NCBI GenBank assembly: GCA_024123955.1
Contig: CP099652.1
Location: forward strand, 6,262,001-6,326,000
Direction of reading: 5' to 3'
DNA: 64,000 bases
From: Oxalobacteraceae bacterium OTU3CINTB1
GTDB taxonomy: Bacteria; Pseudomonadota; Gammaproteobacteria; Burkholderiales; Burkholderiaceae_D
Both the position numbers and the translations under genes were made by a program. Every line of letters begins with the position of its first letter. Position 1 is the first letter of the stretch. Positions 53,219 through 61,490 of the stretch are shown here, piece by piece. Under the pieces are notes generated by a model, which had not been told where the DNA came from, did no database searches, and saw only the letters and a list, made by a program, of their open reading frames with translations.

Positions 53219-54391
53219 TCAGCGCTGAACCACGATCGGCTTAAGACTGAGCGACGCCGGCAATCCCTGCGCCGCCTGCAAAGCCTCCTGGCGGCTGGCG
53301 AACGGCCCGCCGAACAAGCGGTGCACAGGTCCGCTCTGCACCACTTCCAGCATCGAAAAACCACTGCCCGCCAGCTTGCCGCGCACGGCTTCCGCGTTCT
53401 CGGCCCGCGTGTAGGCGCCAAGCTGCAAATAGAACCCGCTAGTGGCCGCCGGCACGCTATCGGCCAACATCAGCGCCTCGATCTCCGGCTTCGCGCCGGC
53501 CGCCGCGGCCGGCGCGACCGCCAAAGCAACCACCGGCGCCGTGATCGCGGCATTCGCAGCGCCACCTCCGCCCGATACCGCCTTCGGCGTCAACACCAAC
53601 GGCTGCGGCGCCATCGACGGCTGCTTGCCGCCCTCCCCCGCATACGACGACAACCGCGCCCCGGACTGCGACGCCGCCTGCAAGCGCGGCGCCTTGGTAC
53701 CCGACACGCCCTCCTTCGTCGCCAGCATGCGGTCGATCTCCTCTGGCAGAATGCGCTCGATCTTCAGTTCATGACTGCCCTTGCCCAGCAATCCCAATTT
53801 CAGCGCCGCCGTGTACGACACGTCGATGGCCCGCTTGGCATGGAACGGTCCCCGGTCGTTGATACGCACGATCACCGTCGCCCCGCTGACCATATTCGAC
53901 ACCCGCGCATACGAGGGAATCGGCAGCGTGGGATGCGCCGCCGTCATCTTGTACATGTCGTAAAGCTCGCCCGACGACGTGCGCTGTCCATGGAATTTCT
54001 TGCCGTACCAGGTGCCCATTCCGACCTGCGTGAACGGCTCGTTGTCCGTGATCGGCGTGTAGGTCTTGCCGAAGACGACGTAGGGACGATTGGAGCGCGG
54101 CAGCAGCGGATCGTTGCGCACGTCGGCATCCGGCGCGTCGGCCAGATTCTCCGGCGGCGCATCGCCGGGACCATCGTCCTGATAGTAACCACCGCGCCCC
54201 GAGTTAGCCGGGGGCAGCGTCGGCAGGCCGGTGGCCGGCCTGGTGGTGGACGGCGACTTGATCACAGGTCCCGACGCACGTGGCGTCCTGGAGATCGTCT
54301 CGTCCGATGTTGGCACGGTGCCGCAGCCGGCCAGCACCAGCAGGGCCAGTGCCGCGCAGGCGTTCCGAAGTTGGCGTCGGTTCATACACAT
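53219..54391 (-). CDS. rlpA: septal ring lytic transglycosylase RlpA family lipoprotein
   Basis: 390 residues. Lipobox LVLAGC (C23) is followed by a Pro/Thr-rich linker. The RlpA/DPBB barrel is at about 120-215 (GMGTWYGKKFHGQRTSSGE, RVSNMVSGATVIVRINDRGP) with its conserved Asp, and a C-terminal SPOR domain at about 315-390 (GFYLQLGAYTRAENAEAVRG). It cleaves glycans lacking stem peptides. Two ATGs lie 6 bases apart; GAGG is 8 bases before the first. Last gene of the mre operon, 10 bases after mrdA copy 1. Confidence 0.9.
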   Translation of the reverse strand: MCMNRRQLRNACAALALLVLAGCGTVPTSDETISRTPRASGPVIKSPSTTRPATGLPTLPPANSGRGGYYQDDGPGDAPPENLADAPDADVRNDPLLPRSNRPYVVFGKTYTPITDNEPFTQVGMGTWYGKKFHGQRTSSGELYDMYKMTAAHPTLPIPSYARVSNMVSGATVIVRINDRGPFHAKRAIDVSYTAALKLGLLGKGSHELKIERILPEEIDRMLATKEGVSGTKAPRLQAASQSGARLSSYAGEGGKQPSMAPQPLVLTPKAVSGGGGAANAAITAPVVALAVAPAAAAGAKPEIEALMLADSVPAATSGFYLQLGAYTRAENAEAVRGKLAGSGFSMLEVVQSGPVHRLFGGPFASRQEALQAAQGLPASLSLKPIVVQR

Positions 54392-54401
54392 GGCGTCATC
54401 C

Positions 54402-56501
54402 TCATTGGTTTTTCCGCACCACCGGTGCCGGTTGCGTGACGGGCGCCGGCGCGGCCGGAGCTGGCGCGGGAGCCGGTGCCGGCGCGCCAGGCGCCGCCGG
54501 CTGTGCCGGCGCCGTGCCGTTCGCGCCGACGGCAGCGCCGCCGTTCTGAAGCCGCGCCGCCGCGGCCTGCTCTTCCAGGGTCTGGCCTTCCACCGGCACG
54601 ATTTCTTCCGCGTCTTCTTTTTCCACTTTGGTTGTATCCTTTCCGGCCGGGCGTTTGCCCAGCAGGTAATAGTCGAGGGCCTTGCGCGCGATCGGTGCCG
54701 CTTCCAGGCCGCCCTTGCCCGCGTTCTCCACCACCAGCGCTATGGCGATGCGCGGCTTCTCGGCCGGCGCGAAGGCGGTGAACAGCGCGTTGTCGCGCAG
54801 GCGTTCCGCCAGTTTGGCGGCATTGTACTTGTCGCCCTTCTTAATCGTGATCACCTGTGCGGTGCCGGTCTTGCCGCCGACGCGGTACTGGGCGCCGGCA
54901 AACGCCCGCACACCCGTGCCGCCGGCCTCCGTGGTCACACCGACCATCGCGTTCTTGATGAAATCGATGTTCTCCTGCTTGAGTGGAATCCGGTAGCTCT
55001 CCTTCGACACGGTCAATGTGCGCACGCGCGTGCCCGCATCCTCCAGTATCTTCACCAGGTGCGGCTTCATCACCACGCCGTCGTTGGCCAGGTTGGCCAC
55101 GGCGTGCGCGATCTGCAGCGGCGTATAGGCGTTGTAGCCGGAGCCGTTGCTGACCGAGATCGTATCACCACCCACCCAGCGCCCCGCCGCACCCTTGAAG
55201 CGCTTGCGCTTCCATTCCTGCGACGGCAGCACGCCAATCTTCTCGTTGAAAAGATCGATGCCGGTCTTCTGGCCGAAACCGAAGGGCTTCATGAAGTCGT
55301 GGATCATGTCGATCCCCATGTCGTGACCCAGCTCGTAGTAGTAGGTGTTACAGGAGACCACGATGGACTTGTGCATGGCCACCGAGCCATGGCCGCCGAC
55401 CAAGTCGTCGTTGAACTTGTGGCCGCCCAGGTAGTAGTAGCCCGGGTCGTAGGTGGCCTGGGTGGTGGTGCGCTTGCCCAGCTCCAGCGCCGCCAGCGCC
55501 ATGAACGGTTTGAAGGTGGAACCCGGCGCATAGGTGCCCGACAGCGGCCGGTTCACCATCGGCCGGTCCAGCGAGGTATTGAGCTCATTCCAGCTTTGCG
55601 AGTCGATCCCGTCGACGAACAGGTTGGGATCGTAACCGGGCCGCGACACGTAGGCCAGGATGTCGCCGGTGGACGGCTCGATCGCCACCAGCGCGCCACG
55701 GCGGTCGCCGAAGGCGTCTTCCACCACCTTCTGCAATTCGATATCGATCGACAGAATCAGATTGCTGCCCGGGACCGCGGGTTTGCGCGACAAGGTGCGC
55801 ACCGCGCGGCCGCCGGCCGTCACCTCCACCTCTTCATAACCGGTACGGCCGTGCAGCTGCGCCTCGTAGCTTTTTTCCAGCCCCTCCTTGCCGATATGGT
55901 CGGTGCCCTTGTAGTTGGTGGCGTCCTCGCCTTCATCGATGGCGTTGGCCTCGGCGCGGCTGATGCGGCCGATGTAGCCGATCACGTGCGACGCCGTCTC
56001 ACCCAGCGGGTACTGGCGGAACAGGCGCGCCTGCACCTCGACCCCGCGGAAGCGGAAGCGCTGCGCAGAAAAGCGCGCCACTTCCTCATCGGTCAAGCGG
56101 GTGCGCAGCGGCACGCTCTCGAAGCGCTTGGATTCCTCCACCAGCTTCTTGAAGCGCTTGCGGTCCTTGACCTCGACGTTCACCAGCTTGGACAACTCGT
56201 CGATCGTTTCGTCGAGCGTGGCCGTCAGCTTTGACGGCGTGATCTCCAAGGTGTAGGCCGAGTAGTTGCGCGCCAGGATAACGCCATTGCGGTCCAAAAT
56301 CAGCCCGCGATTCGGCGTGATCGGAACGATGGCGATGCGGTTCTCCTCGGCCTTGACCACGAAGTCGTCATGCTTGATCACCTGCAGCCAGATAAAGCGC
56401 GCCAGCAGCAATCCAAAGCAGACGAACACCGCCAGGCCCAGCACCGCGATCCGCGTGCGGAACTCTTTCAGTTCGCGCTCGGTGTCTTTAATCTCCATCA
56501 T
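54402..56501 (-). CDS. mrdA: penicillin-binding protein 2, copy 1 (distal)
   Basis: 699 residues. A cytoplasmic end and membrane helix (about 20-42, AVLGLAVFVCFGLLLARFIW), a pedestal, then a transpeptidase domain with S328 in GSTFK, SCN in place of the SxN motif, and KTGTAQ. A Pro/Ala tail of about 50 residues ends the protein (APAPAPAPAAPAPVTQPAPVV). The start at 56501 gives MMEIKDTERELKEF, aligning with MTELKDNQRELHKF of copy 2. The active-site serine has the same number in both copies. Overlaps rodA copy 1 by 4 bases (ATGA). Confidence 0.93.
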   Translation of the reverse strand: MMEIKDTERELKEFRTRIAVLGLAVFVCFGLLLARFIWLQVIKHDDFVVKAEENRIAIVPITPNRGLILDRNGVILARNYSAYTLEITPSKLTATLDETIDELSKLVNVEVKDRKRFKKLVEESKRFESVPLRTRLTDEEVARFSAQRFRFRGVEVQARLFRQYPLGETASHVIGYIGRISRAEANAIDEGEDATNYKGTDHIGKEGLEKSYEAQLHGRTGYEEVEVTAGGRAVRTLSRKPAVPGSNLILSIDIELQKVVEDAFGDRRGALVAIEPSTGDILAYVSRPGYDPNLFVDGIDSQSWNELNTSLDRPMVNRPLSGTYAPGSTFKPFMALAALELGKRTTTQATYDPGYYYLGGHKFNDDLVGGHGSVAMHKSIVVSCNTYYYELGHDMGIDMIHDFMKPFGFGQKTGIDLFNEKIGVLPSQEWKRKRFKGAAGRWVGGDTISVSNGSGYNAYTPLQIAHAVANLANDGVVMKPHLVKILEDAGTRVRTLTVSKESYRIPLKQENIDFIKNAMVGVTTEAGGTGVRAFAGAQYRVGGKTGTAQVITIKKGDKYNAAKLAERLRDNALFTAFAPAEKPRIAIALVVENAGKGGLEAAPIARKALDYYLLGKRPAGKDTTKVEKEDAEEIVPVEGQTLEEQAAAARLQNGGAAVGANGTAPAQPAAPGAPAPAPAPAPAAPAPVTQPAPVVRKNQ

Positions 56502-57643
56502 GCCGGCGCACCCCAAGCCGGGATGCCGGAACCGCTGCGCACACGGCGGCTATGCCGCTGGATGCTCATTAAAATGCCGGCGCCCAGGCCCAGTGTGAGC
56601 AGCGCAGTGCCGCCATAGCTCATGAAGGGCAGCGGCACGCCGACCACCGGCACGATGCCGCTGACCATGCCCATGTTGACGAAAGCGTAGGTAAAATAAA
56701 TCATCGTAATGGCGCCCGCCAGCAGGCGCGTAAAGAAGGTGGATGCATTGAGGGCGATGGAGAGTCCGCGCCAGATCAGCAGCAGGTACAGCACCATCAG
56801 CACCAGATTGCCGGTGAGGCCGAATTCCTCGGAGAAGACGGCGAAGATAAAATCGGTGGTGCGCTCGGGGATGAACTCCAGGTGCGTCTGCGTGCCCTGG
56901 GTCCAGCCCTTGCCGGCCGCGCCGCCGGAGCCGATGGCGATCATCGACTGGATGATGTGAAAGCCCTTGCCGAGCGGGTCATGATAAGGATCGATCAAGG
57001 TTAGAACGCGCTCGCGCTGGTAGTCGTGCATCGCGGACCACAGCAACGGCATGGCCACGCAGGCGGCCGCACCCAGCGCCGCCAGCGCCCTCCAGGACAA
57101 GCCGGCAAGGAAGATCACGCAGGCGCCGGCCGCCACCACCAGCAAGGCCGTGCCGAGATCCGGCTGGCGCGCGATGAGAAGGACGGGAACCGCCAGCAGC
57201 AGCGCGGCGACAGCATACGCCTGCCAGCGCAACTGGCCGGCCTGGCGCTGGAAGAACCACGCCAGCATCAGCGGCATGGCGATCTTCATGAATTCGGAAG
57301 GCTGCAGCTGGACGCCGACAGTGATCCAGCGCCGCGAACCGCCCTTGATCGTGCCCACCAGCGCGACGGCGATCAGCAGCGCCACCGCCAGCGCGTATAC
57401 CGGCACGGCGATGCGCATCAGCGTTTGCGGCGGCATGTTCGCGGCCAGCCACATGACGAAGAAGGCGGCGGCGATATTGCGCAGCTGGTCGGACACCTTG
57501 CCCGGAATGGCGATGCCGGCCGAATACAGCGTCACCAACCCCACCGACAGCAAGGCGAGGATGATGAGCGCCAGCGGAATGTCGAACACCATGACATGGG
57601 GGCGGATGCGCTGCCAAAGCGAGCGCCCGTCGTTGAAATGCAT
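56498..57643 (-). CDS. rodA: rod shape-determining SEDS glycosyltransferase RodA, copy 1
   Basis: 381 residues, about ten membrane helices. MHFNDGRSLWQRIRPHVMVFD at the start and the conserved GKGWTQGTQTHLEFIPERTT loop, then MSYGGTALLTLGLGAG, mark the SEDS family. It polymerises lipid II into glycan strands with its PBP2 partner. Roughly 70 percent identical by eye to copy 2. It starts 10 bases past the stop of the PBP2 stub gene. A C-terminal RVRSGSGIPAWGAPA extension is unique to this copy. Confidence 0.94.
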   Translation of the reverse strand: MHFNDGRSLWQRIRPHVMVFDIPLALIILALLSVGLVTLYSAGIAIPGKVSDQLRNIAAAFFVMWLAANMPPQTLMRIAVPVYALAVALLIAVALVGTIKGGSRRWITVGVQLQPSEFMKIAMPLMLAWFFQRQAGQLRWQAYAVAALLLAVPVLLIARQPDLGTALLVVAAGACVIFLAGLSWRALAALGAAACVAMPLLWSAMHDYQRERVLTLIDPYHDPLGKGFHIIQSMIAIGSGGAAGKGWTQGTQTHLEFIPERTTDFIFAVFSEEFGLTGNLVLMVLYLLLIWRGLSIALNASTFFTRLLAGAITMIYFTYAFVNMGMVSGIVPVVGVPLPFMSYGGTALLTLGLGAGILMSIQRHSRRVRSGSGIPAWGAPA

Positions 57644-57653
57644 GCGGCGGCCC

Positions 57654-57860
57654 TTAGTTGGCGCCGGCGGGCGGCTGCCCGGACGGCTGCGCCGCGGCGC
57701 GATTCCGTTCGGCCATGACGGCATAGTCGTCATGCCGCACCACCTGCAACCAGACGATGCGCGCCATCAGCAGCCCGAGGCCGATGAACGCCACCAGCGC
57801 CAGTCCCTTGAGGCGGCGCCGGAAGCGGCGCGCATCCGCGTCATCGATCTCCGCGCGCAT
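57654..57860 (-). CDS. truncated PBP2-like membrane stub
   Basis: 68 residues, start overlapping the rodA copy 2 stop (TGATG) and ending 10 bases before rodA copy 1. The segment RRFRRRLKGLALVAFIGLGL and the following LMARIVWLQVVRHDDYAVMA match the membrane-helix region of both full PBP2 copies (GLLLARFIWLQVIKHDDFVV and GLLLARFLWLQVVKHADYAV). After ERNRAAA it turns into QPSGQPPAGAN and stops: no pedestal, no transpeptidase. The Pro/Gly ending resembles a PBP2 C-terminal tail, so a large in-frame internal deletion of a third mrdA is the simplest origin. The codon structure and tight packing suggest it is translated. Confidence 0.8.
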   Translation of the reverse strand: MRAEIDDADARRFRRRLKGLALVAFIGLGLLMARIVWLQVVRHDDYAVMAERNRAAAQPSGQPPAGAN

Positions 57861-58972
57861 CACGTCTGCACCAGTTTGCGGTGGCGCTGGATGCTCATCA
57901 GGATGCCGCCCGCGATGCCCAAGGTGAGCAGCGCGGTGCCGCCGTAGCTCATATATGGCAGCGGCACGCCGACCACCGGCAGGATGCCGCTGACCATGCC
58001 CATGTTGACGAACGCGTAGGTAAAGTAGATCATCGTCATGGCGCCGGCCATCAGGCGGCTGAAGAAGTTCGGCGCGTTCCCGGCGATCATCAGGCCACGG
58101 CCGATCAGCAGCAGGAACAGCAGCATCAGCACCAGGTTGCCCACCAAGCCGAATTCCTCCGAGTAGACGGCGAAGATAAAGTCGGTGGTGCGCTCCGGGA
58201 TGAACTCCAGGTGGGCCTGCGTGCCCTGGGTCCAGCCCTTGCCGGTGATGCCGCCCGAGCCGACCGCGATGGTCGACTGGATGATGTGGAAGCCCTTGCC
58301 CAGCGGGTCGGAGGTCGGATCGATCAGCGTCATCACGCGTTCGCGCTGGTAGTCGTGCAGCAGCGACCAGATCACCGGCAGGCTGGCGGCGAAGGCCAGC
58401 AGCAGCCCGGCCAACGCCTTCCACGCCAGGCCGGCCAGGAAAATGACGGCGAAACCGGCGGCCACCACCAGCAGCGCGGTGCCCAGGTCGGGCTGGCGCA
58501 CGATCAGCGCCACCGGCATCATCAGCAGCAGCGCGGCGATGGCGTAGCTTTGCCAGCGCAGCTGGCCGGCGCGATGCTGGAAGAACCACGCCAGCATCAT
58601 CGGCGTGACGATCTTCATGAACTCGGACGGCTGGATGTCGATCCCGACGTGCAGCCAGCGCCGCGCGCCCAGCTTGATGGTGCCCACCAGCGCCACGGCG
58701 ACCAGCAGGATCATGCCGACGGTGTAGGCCGGCACGGCGATGCGCATCATCATCTGCGGCGAGATGTTCGCCACGATCCACATCACCAGGAACGACAACA
58801 GGATGTTGCGGACGTGGTCTTCCATCTTGCCGGGAATGCCGATGCTGGCCGAGTACAAGGTGACGGAACTGACCGTCAGCAGCATCAGGATGATGAAGAC
58901 CAGCGGCCCGTCGAAAACGGTGAAGTACGGGCGAAGGCGGCGCCACAGGGAACGCCTTTCGTTGATGCGCAT
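57860..58972 (-). CDS. rodA: rod shape-determining SEDS glycosyltransferase RodA, copy 2
   Basis: 370 residues from the ATG at 58972 (MRINERRSLWRRLRPYFTVF), which aligns with copy 1; the frame extends upstream into mrdA copy 2 but that part is not conserved. Same SEDS hallmarks: GKGWTQGTQAHLEFIPERTT, MSYGGTALLTLGIAGG. It starts 10 bases after mrdA copy 2, the normal mrdA-rodA order. It differs from copy 1 mainly in loops and the first three helices. Confidence 0.94.
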   Translation of the reverse strand: MRINERRSLWRRLRPYFTVFDGPLVFIILMLLTVSSVTLYSASIGIPGKMEDHVRNILLSFLVMWIVANISPQMMMRIAVPAYTVGMILLVAVALVGTIKLGARRWLHVGIDIQPSEFMKIVTPMMLAWFFQHRAGQLRWQSYAIAALLLMMPVALIVRQPDLGTALLVVAAGFAVIFLAGLAWKALAGLLLAFAASLPVIWSLLHDYQRERVMTLIDPTSDPLGKGFHIIQSTIAVGSGGITGKGWTQGTQAHLEFIPERTTDFIFAVYSEEFGLVGNLVLMLLFLLLIGRGLMIAGNAPNFFSRLMAGAMTMIYFTYAFVNMGMVSGILPVVGVPLPYMSYGGTALLTLGIAGGILMSIQRHRKLVQT

Positions 58973-58982
58973 GCAGATCCTT

Positions 58983-60965
58983 TTATTCGGTGTTGCCCGG
59001 GGTTTCAGCACCCGGTTTTTTTTCATCGACCACGCCCTGTTCGGCCTGGAGTTCGGTCACGGAGCGCAGCACCGCGTCCTCCTTCGGCACCGGCGTCGTG
59101 TCCTTGTCGCCGGAGCGCTTGCCAAGGATGTAGTAGTCGAGCGCCTTGCGCACGATGGGCGCGGCCACGGCGGCGCCGAAGCCGCCGTTTTCCACCACCA
59201 CGGCGATGGCGATGCGCGGCTTGTCGGCCGGGGCAAAGGCGGTATAAAGCGCGTTGTCGCGCAGGCGCTCGGACACCAGCGCCGCATTGTACTTCTCGTT
59301 CTTCTTGATGGCGAACAGCTGCGCGGTGCCGGTCTTGCCGCCGGAGGTGTAGCCGGCGCCGGCGAAGGCGCGCGCCGCCGTGCCGCCGGTGGTCACGCCC
59401 ACCATCGCGCTTTTGATGAAATCGATGTTGTCCTGTTTGAGGGCGATGCGGTAGCTTTCCTTGGGCACCGTGAGGCGGCGCGCGCGCGTGGCCGGATCCT
59501 CGATGATTTTCACCAGGTGCGGCTTCATCACCACGCCGTTGTTGGCCAGGTTGGCCGTCGCGTGCGCCATCTGCAGCGGCGTGTAGTTGTTGTAGCCGTT
59601 GCCGATGCTGATCGAGATGGTGTCGCCACCGACCCACTTCTGCGCGGCGACGTTTTTCTTGAAGCGGCTGCGCTTCCATTCCTTCGACGGCAGCACGCCC
59701 TGCTTCTCGTGCTCCAGATCGATGCCGGTCAGCTGGCCGAAGCCGAACGGCTTCATGAAATCGTGGATCGCGTCGATGCCCATGTCGTTGCCGAGCATGT
59801 AGTAGTAAGTGTCGCACGAGTCGACGATCGACTTGTACATGTCGACGGTGCCGTGGCCGCCCGGCTTGTCGTCGCGGAAGCGGTGGCCGCCCAGGGTGAA
59901 GTGGCCCGGGTCGGAAATGGCCTGGTGCGGCGTGCGCTTGCCCAGCTCCAGCGCGGCCAGCGCCATGAAAGGCTTGAAGGTCGATCCCGGCGGATAGGTG
60001 CCCGACAGCGGCCGGTTGACCATCGGCCGGTCCAGCGAGGTATTGAGTTCGTTCCAGTTTTGCGCGTCGATGCCGTCGACGAACAGGTTGGGATCGTAGC
60101 CCGGACGCGAGACGTAGGCCAGGATGTCGCCGGTCTCGGGCTCGATCGCCACCAGCGCGCCGCGCCACTCGCCGAAGGCCTCCTCGATCACCTTTTGCAG
60201 CTCGATGTCGATCGACAGGATCAGGTTGGCGCCGGGCGTGGCATTGGTGCGCGACAGCGTGCGGATCGCGCGCCCGCCTGCCGACACCTCCACCTCCTCG
60301 TAGCCGGTGGTGCCGTGCAGGTGCTTCTCGTAGCTTTTCTCCAGCCCTTCCTTGCCGATCTGGTTGGTGCCGTTGTAGTTGGCCGCGTCGTCGGTGTCGG
60401 CGATGGCGCGGGCCTCGGCCTGGTTGACGCGGCCGATGTAGCCGATCACGTGCGAGGCCACCTCGCCCAGCGGATACTGGCGGAACAGGCGCGCCTGGAT
60501 CTCCACGCCGGGAAAGCGGAAGCGCTGCGCGGAAAAACGCGCCACCTCCTCGTCGGTCAGGCGGGTGCGCAGCGGCACGCTCTCGAAGCGCTTGGAATCC
60601 TCCAGCAGCTTTTTAAACCGCTTGCGGTCCTTGACCTCGATGAGCACCAGCTTGGCCAATTCGTCGATTGTCTCGTCGAGCGTCATGGCCAGCTTGGACG
60701 GCGTGACTTCGAGCGTATAGGCCGAGTAATTGCGCGCCAGGACCACGCCGTTGCGGTCCAAAATCAGTCCGCGGTTGGGCGCGATCGGCACGATGGCGAT
60801 GCGGTTGTCCTCCGCCTTGACGGCGTAGTCGGCGTGCTTGACCACCTGCAGCCAGAGGAAGCGCGCCAGCAGCAGCCCGAAACAAATGAACACCAGCCCG
60901 CCCAGTACCGTCAGGCGCAGACGGAACTTGTGAAGTTCGCGCTGGTTGTCCTTAAGCTCGGTCAT
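58983..60965 (-). CDS. mrdA: penicillin-binding protein 2, copy 2 (proximal)
   Basis: 660 residues. Membrane helix at about 18-40, pedestal, and transpeptidase with S328 (GSTFK), SCD at the SxN position as in E. coli PBP2 (SAD), and KTGTAQ. It lacks the long Pro/Ala tail of copy 1 and ends DEKKPGAETPGNTE. It lies in the usual place, 12 bases after mreD, and is likely the ancestral mrdA. It crosslinks the glycan made by RodA during lateral wall growth. Confidence 0.95.
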   Translation of the reverse strand: MTELKDNQRELHKFRLRLTVLGGLVFICFGLLLARFLWLQVVKHADYAVKAEDNRIAIVPIAPNRGLILDRNGVVLARNYSAYTLEVTPSKLAMTLDETIDELAKLVLIEVKDRKRFKKLLEDSKRFESVPLRTRLTDEEVARFSAQRFRFPGVEIQARLFRQYPLGEVASHVIGYIGRVNQAEARAIADTDDAANYNGTNQIGKEGLEKSYEKHLHGTTGYEEVEVSAGGRAIRTLSRTNATPGANLILSIDIELQKVIEEAFGEWRGALVAIEPETGDILAYVSRPGYDPNLFVDGIDAQNWNELNTSLDRPMVNRPLSGTYPPGSTFKPFMALAALELGKRTPHQAISDPGHFTLGGHRFRDDKPGGHGTVDMYKSIVDSCDTYYYMLGNDMGIDAIHDFMKPFGFGQLTGIDLEHEKQGVLPSKEWKRSRFKKNVAAQKWVGGDTISISIGNGYNNYTPLQMAHATANLANNGVVMKPHLVKIIEDPATRARRLTVPKESYRIALKQDNIDFIKSAMVGVTTGGTAARAFAGAGYTSGGKTGTAQLFAIKKNEKYNAALVSERLRDNALYTAFAPADKPRIAIAVVVENGGFGAAVAAPIVRKALDYYILGKRSGDKDTTPVPKEDAVLRSVTELQAEQGVVDEKKPGAETPGNTE

Positions 60966-60977
60966 GGCGGGCTGGAA

Positions 60978-61490
60978 TCAGATCGGGCGGGTATGGTCGC
61001 GGTCGACCGCGCGCCGCTGTGGCGCCAGCAGCAGCCAGGTGGCGATCGGCCACAGGGCCACGGCGATCACGCTTTCGACGAAGTAGTACCAGCTCGGGAA
61101 TTTACCGGAGACGAAGAAGCGGATCACCAGCTGGATCGACTGCGCCATGAGCAGCAGCGGGAACACGTGCATCGCCTGCGTCAGCAGCGGGAACCACAGC
61201 ACGCGCCGGTGCAGCATGATGGCGAAGTACGACAGCAAGGTATAGGCCAGCGCGTTCTCGCCCAGCAGGGTCGAGTCGTGGACATCCATCAGCAGGCCGA
61301 GGAAGAAGGCGGTGCCGATACCGACCTTGCGCGGCTGGTGCACGCCCCAGAACACCAGCACCAGCGCGACGAAATCGGGCACGCCGACGAACTGCCCCCA
61401 CGGCAGCAGGTTCAGTAAAAAGGCGCAGAACAGGCTGAAGGCGATGAACAGCGGGCTGACCGGCAGCAGAATATAGTGTGGACGATTCAT
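60978..61490 (-). CDS. mreD: rod shape-determining protein MreD
   Basis: 170 residues, five or six membrane helices, starting MNRPHYILLPVSPLFIAFSLFCAF, with family stretch FFLGLLMDVHDSTLLGENAL. It connects MreC with RodA/PBP2 in the elongasome. The start overlaps mreC by 4 bases (ATGA). Confidence 0.94.
   Translation of the reverse strand: MNRPHYILLPVSPLFIAFSLFCAFLLNLLPWGQFVGVPDFVALVLVFWGVHQPRKVGIGTAFFLGLLMDVHDSTLLGENALAYTLLSYFAIMLHRRVLWFPLLTQAMHVFPLLLMAQSIQLVIRFFVSGKFPSWYYFVESVIAVALWPIATWLLLAPQRRAVDRDHTRPI

Noticed and set aside
57654-58946. A 430-codon frame that includes the PBP2 stub
   Set aside because: Upstream of 57860 it is only an out-of-frame reading of rodA copy 2; the stub itself begins at the TGATG overlap.
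58740-61418. 892-codon open frame opposite mrdA and rodA
   Set aside because: Runs across several real genes on the other strand and has shadow composition.
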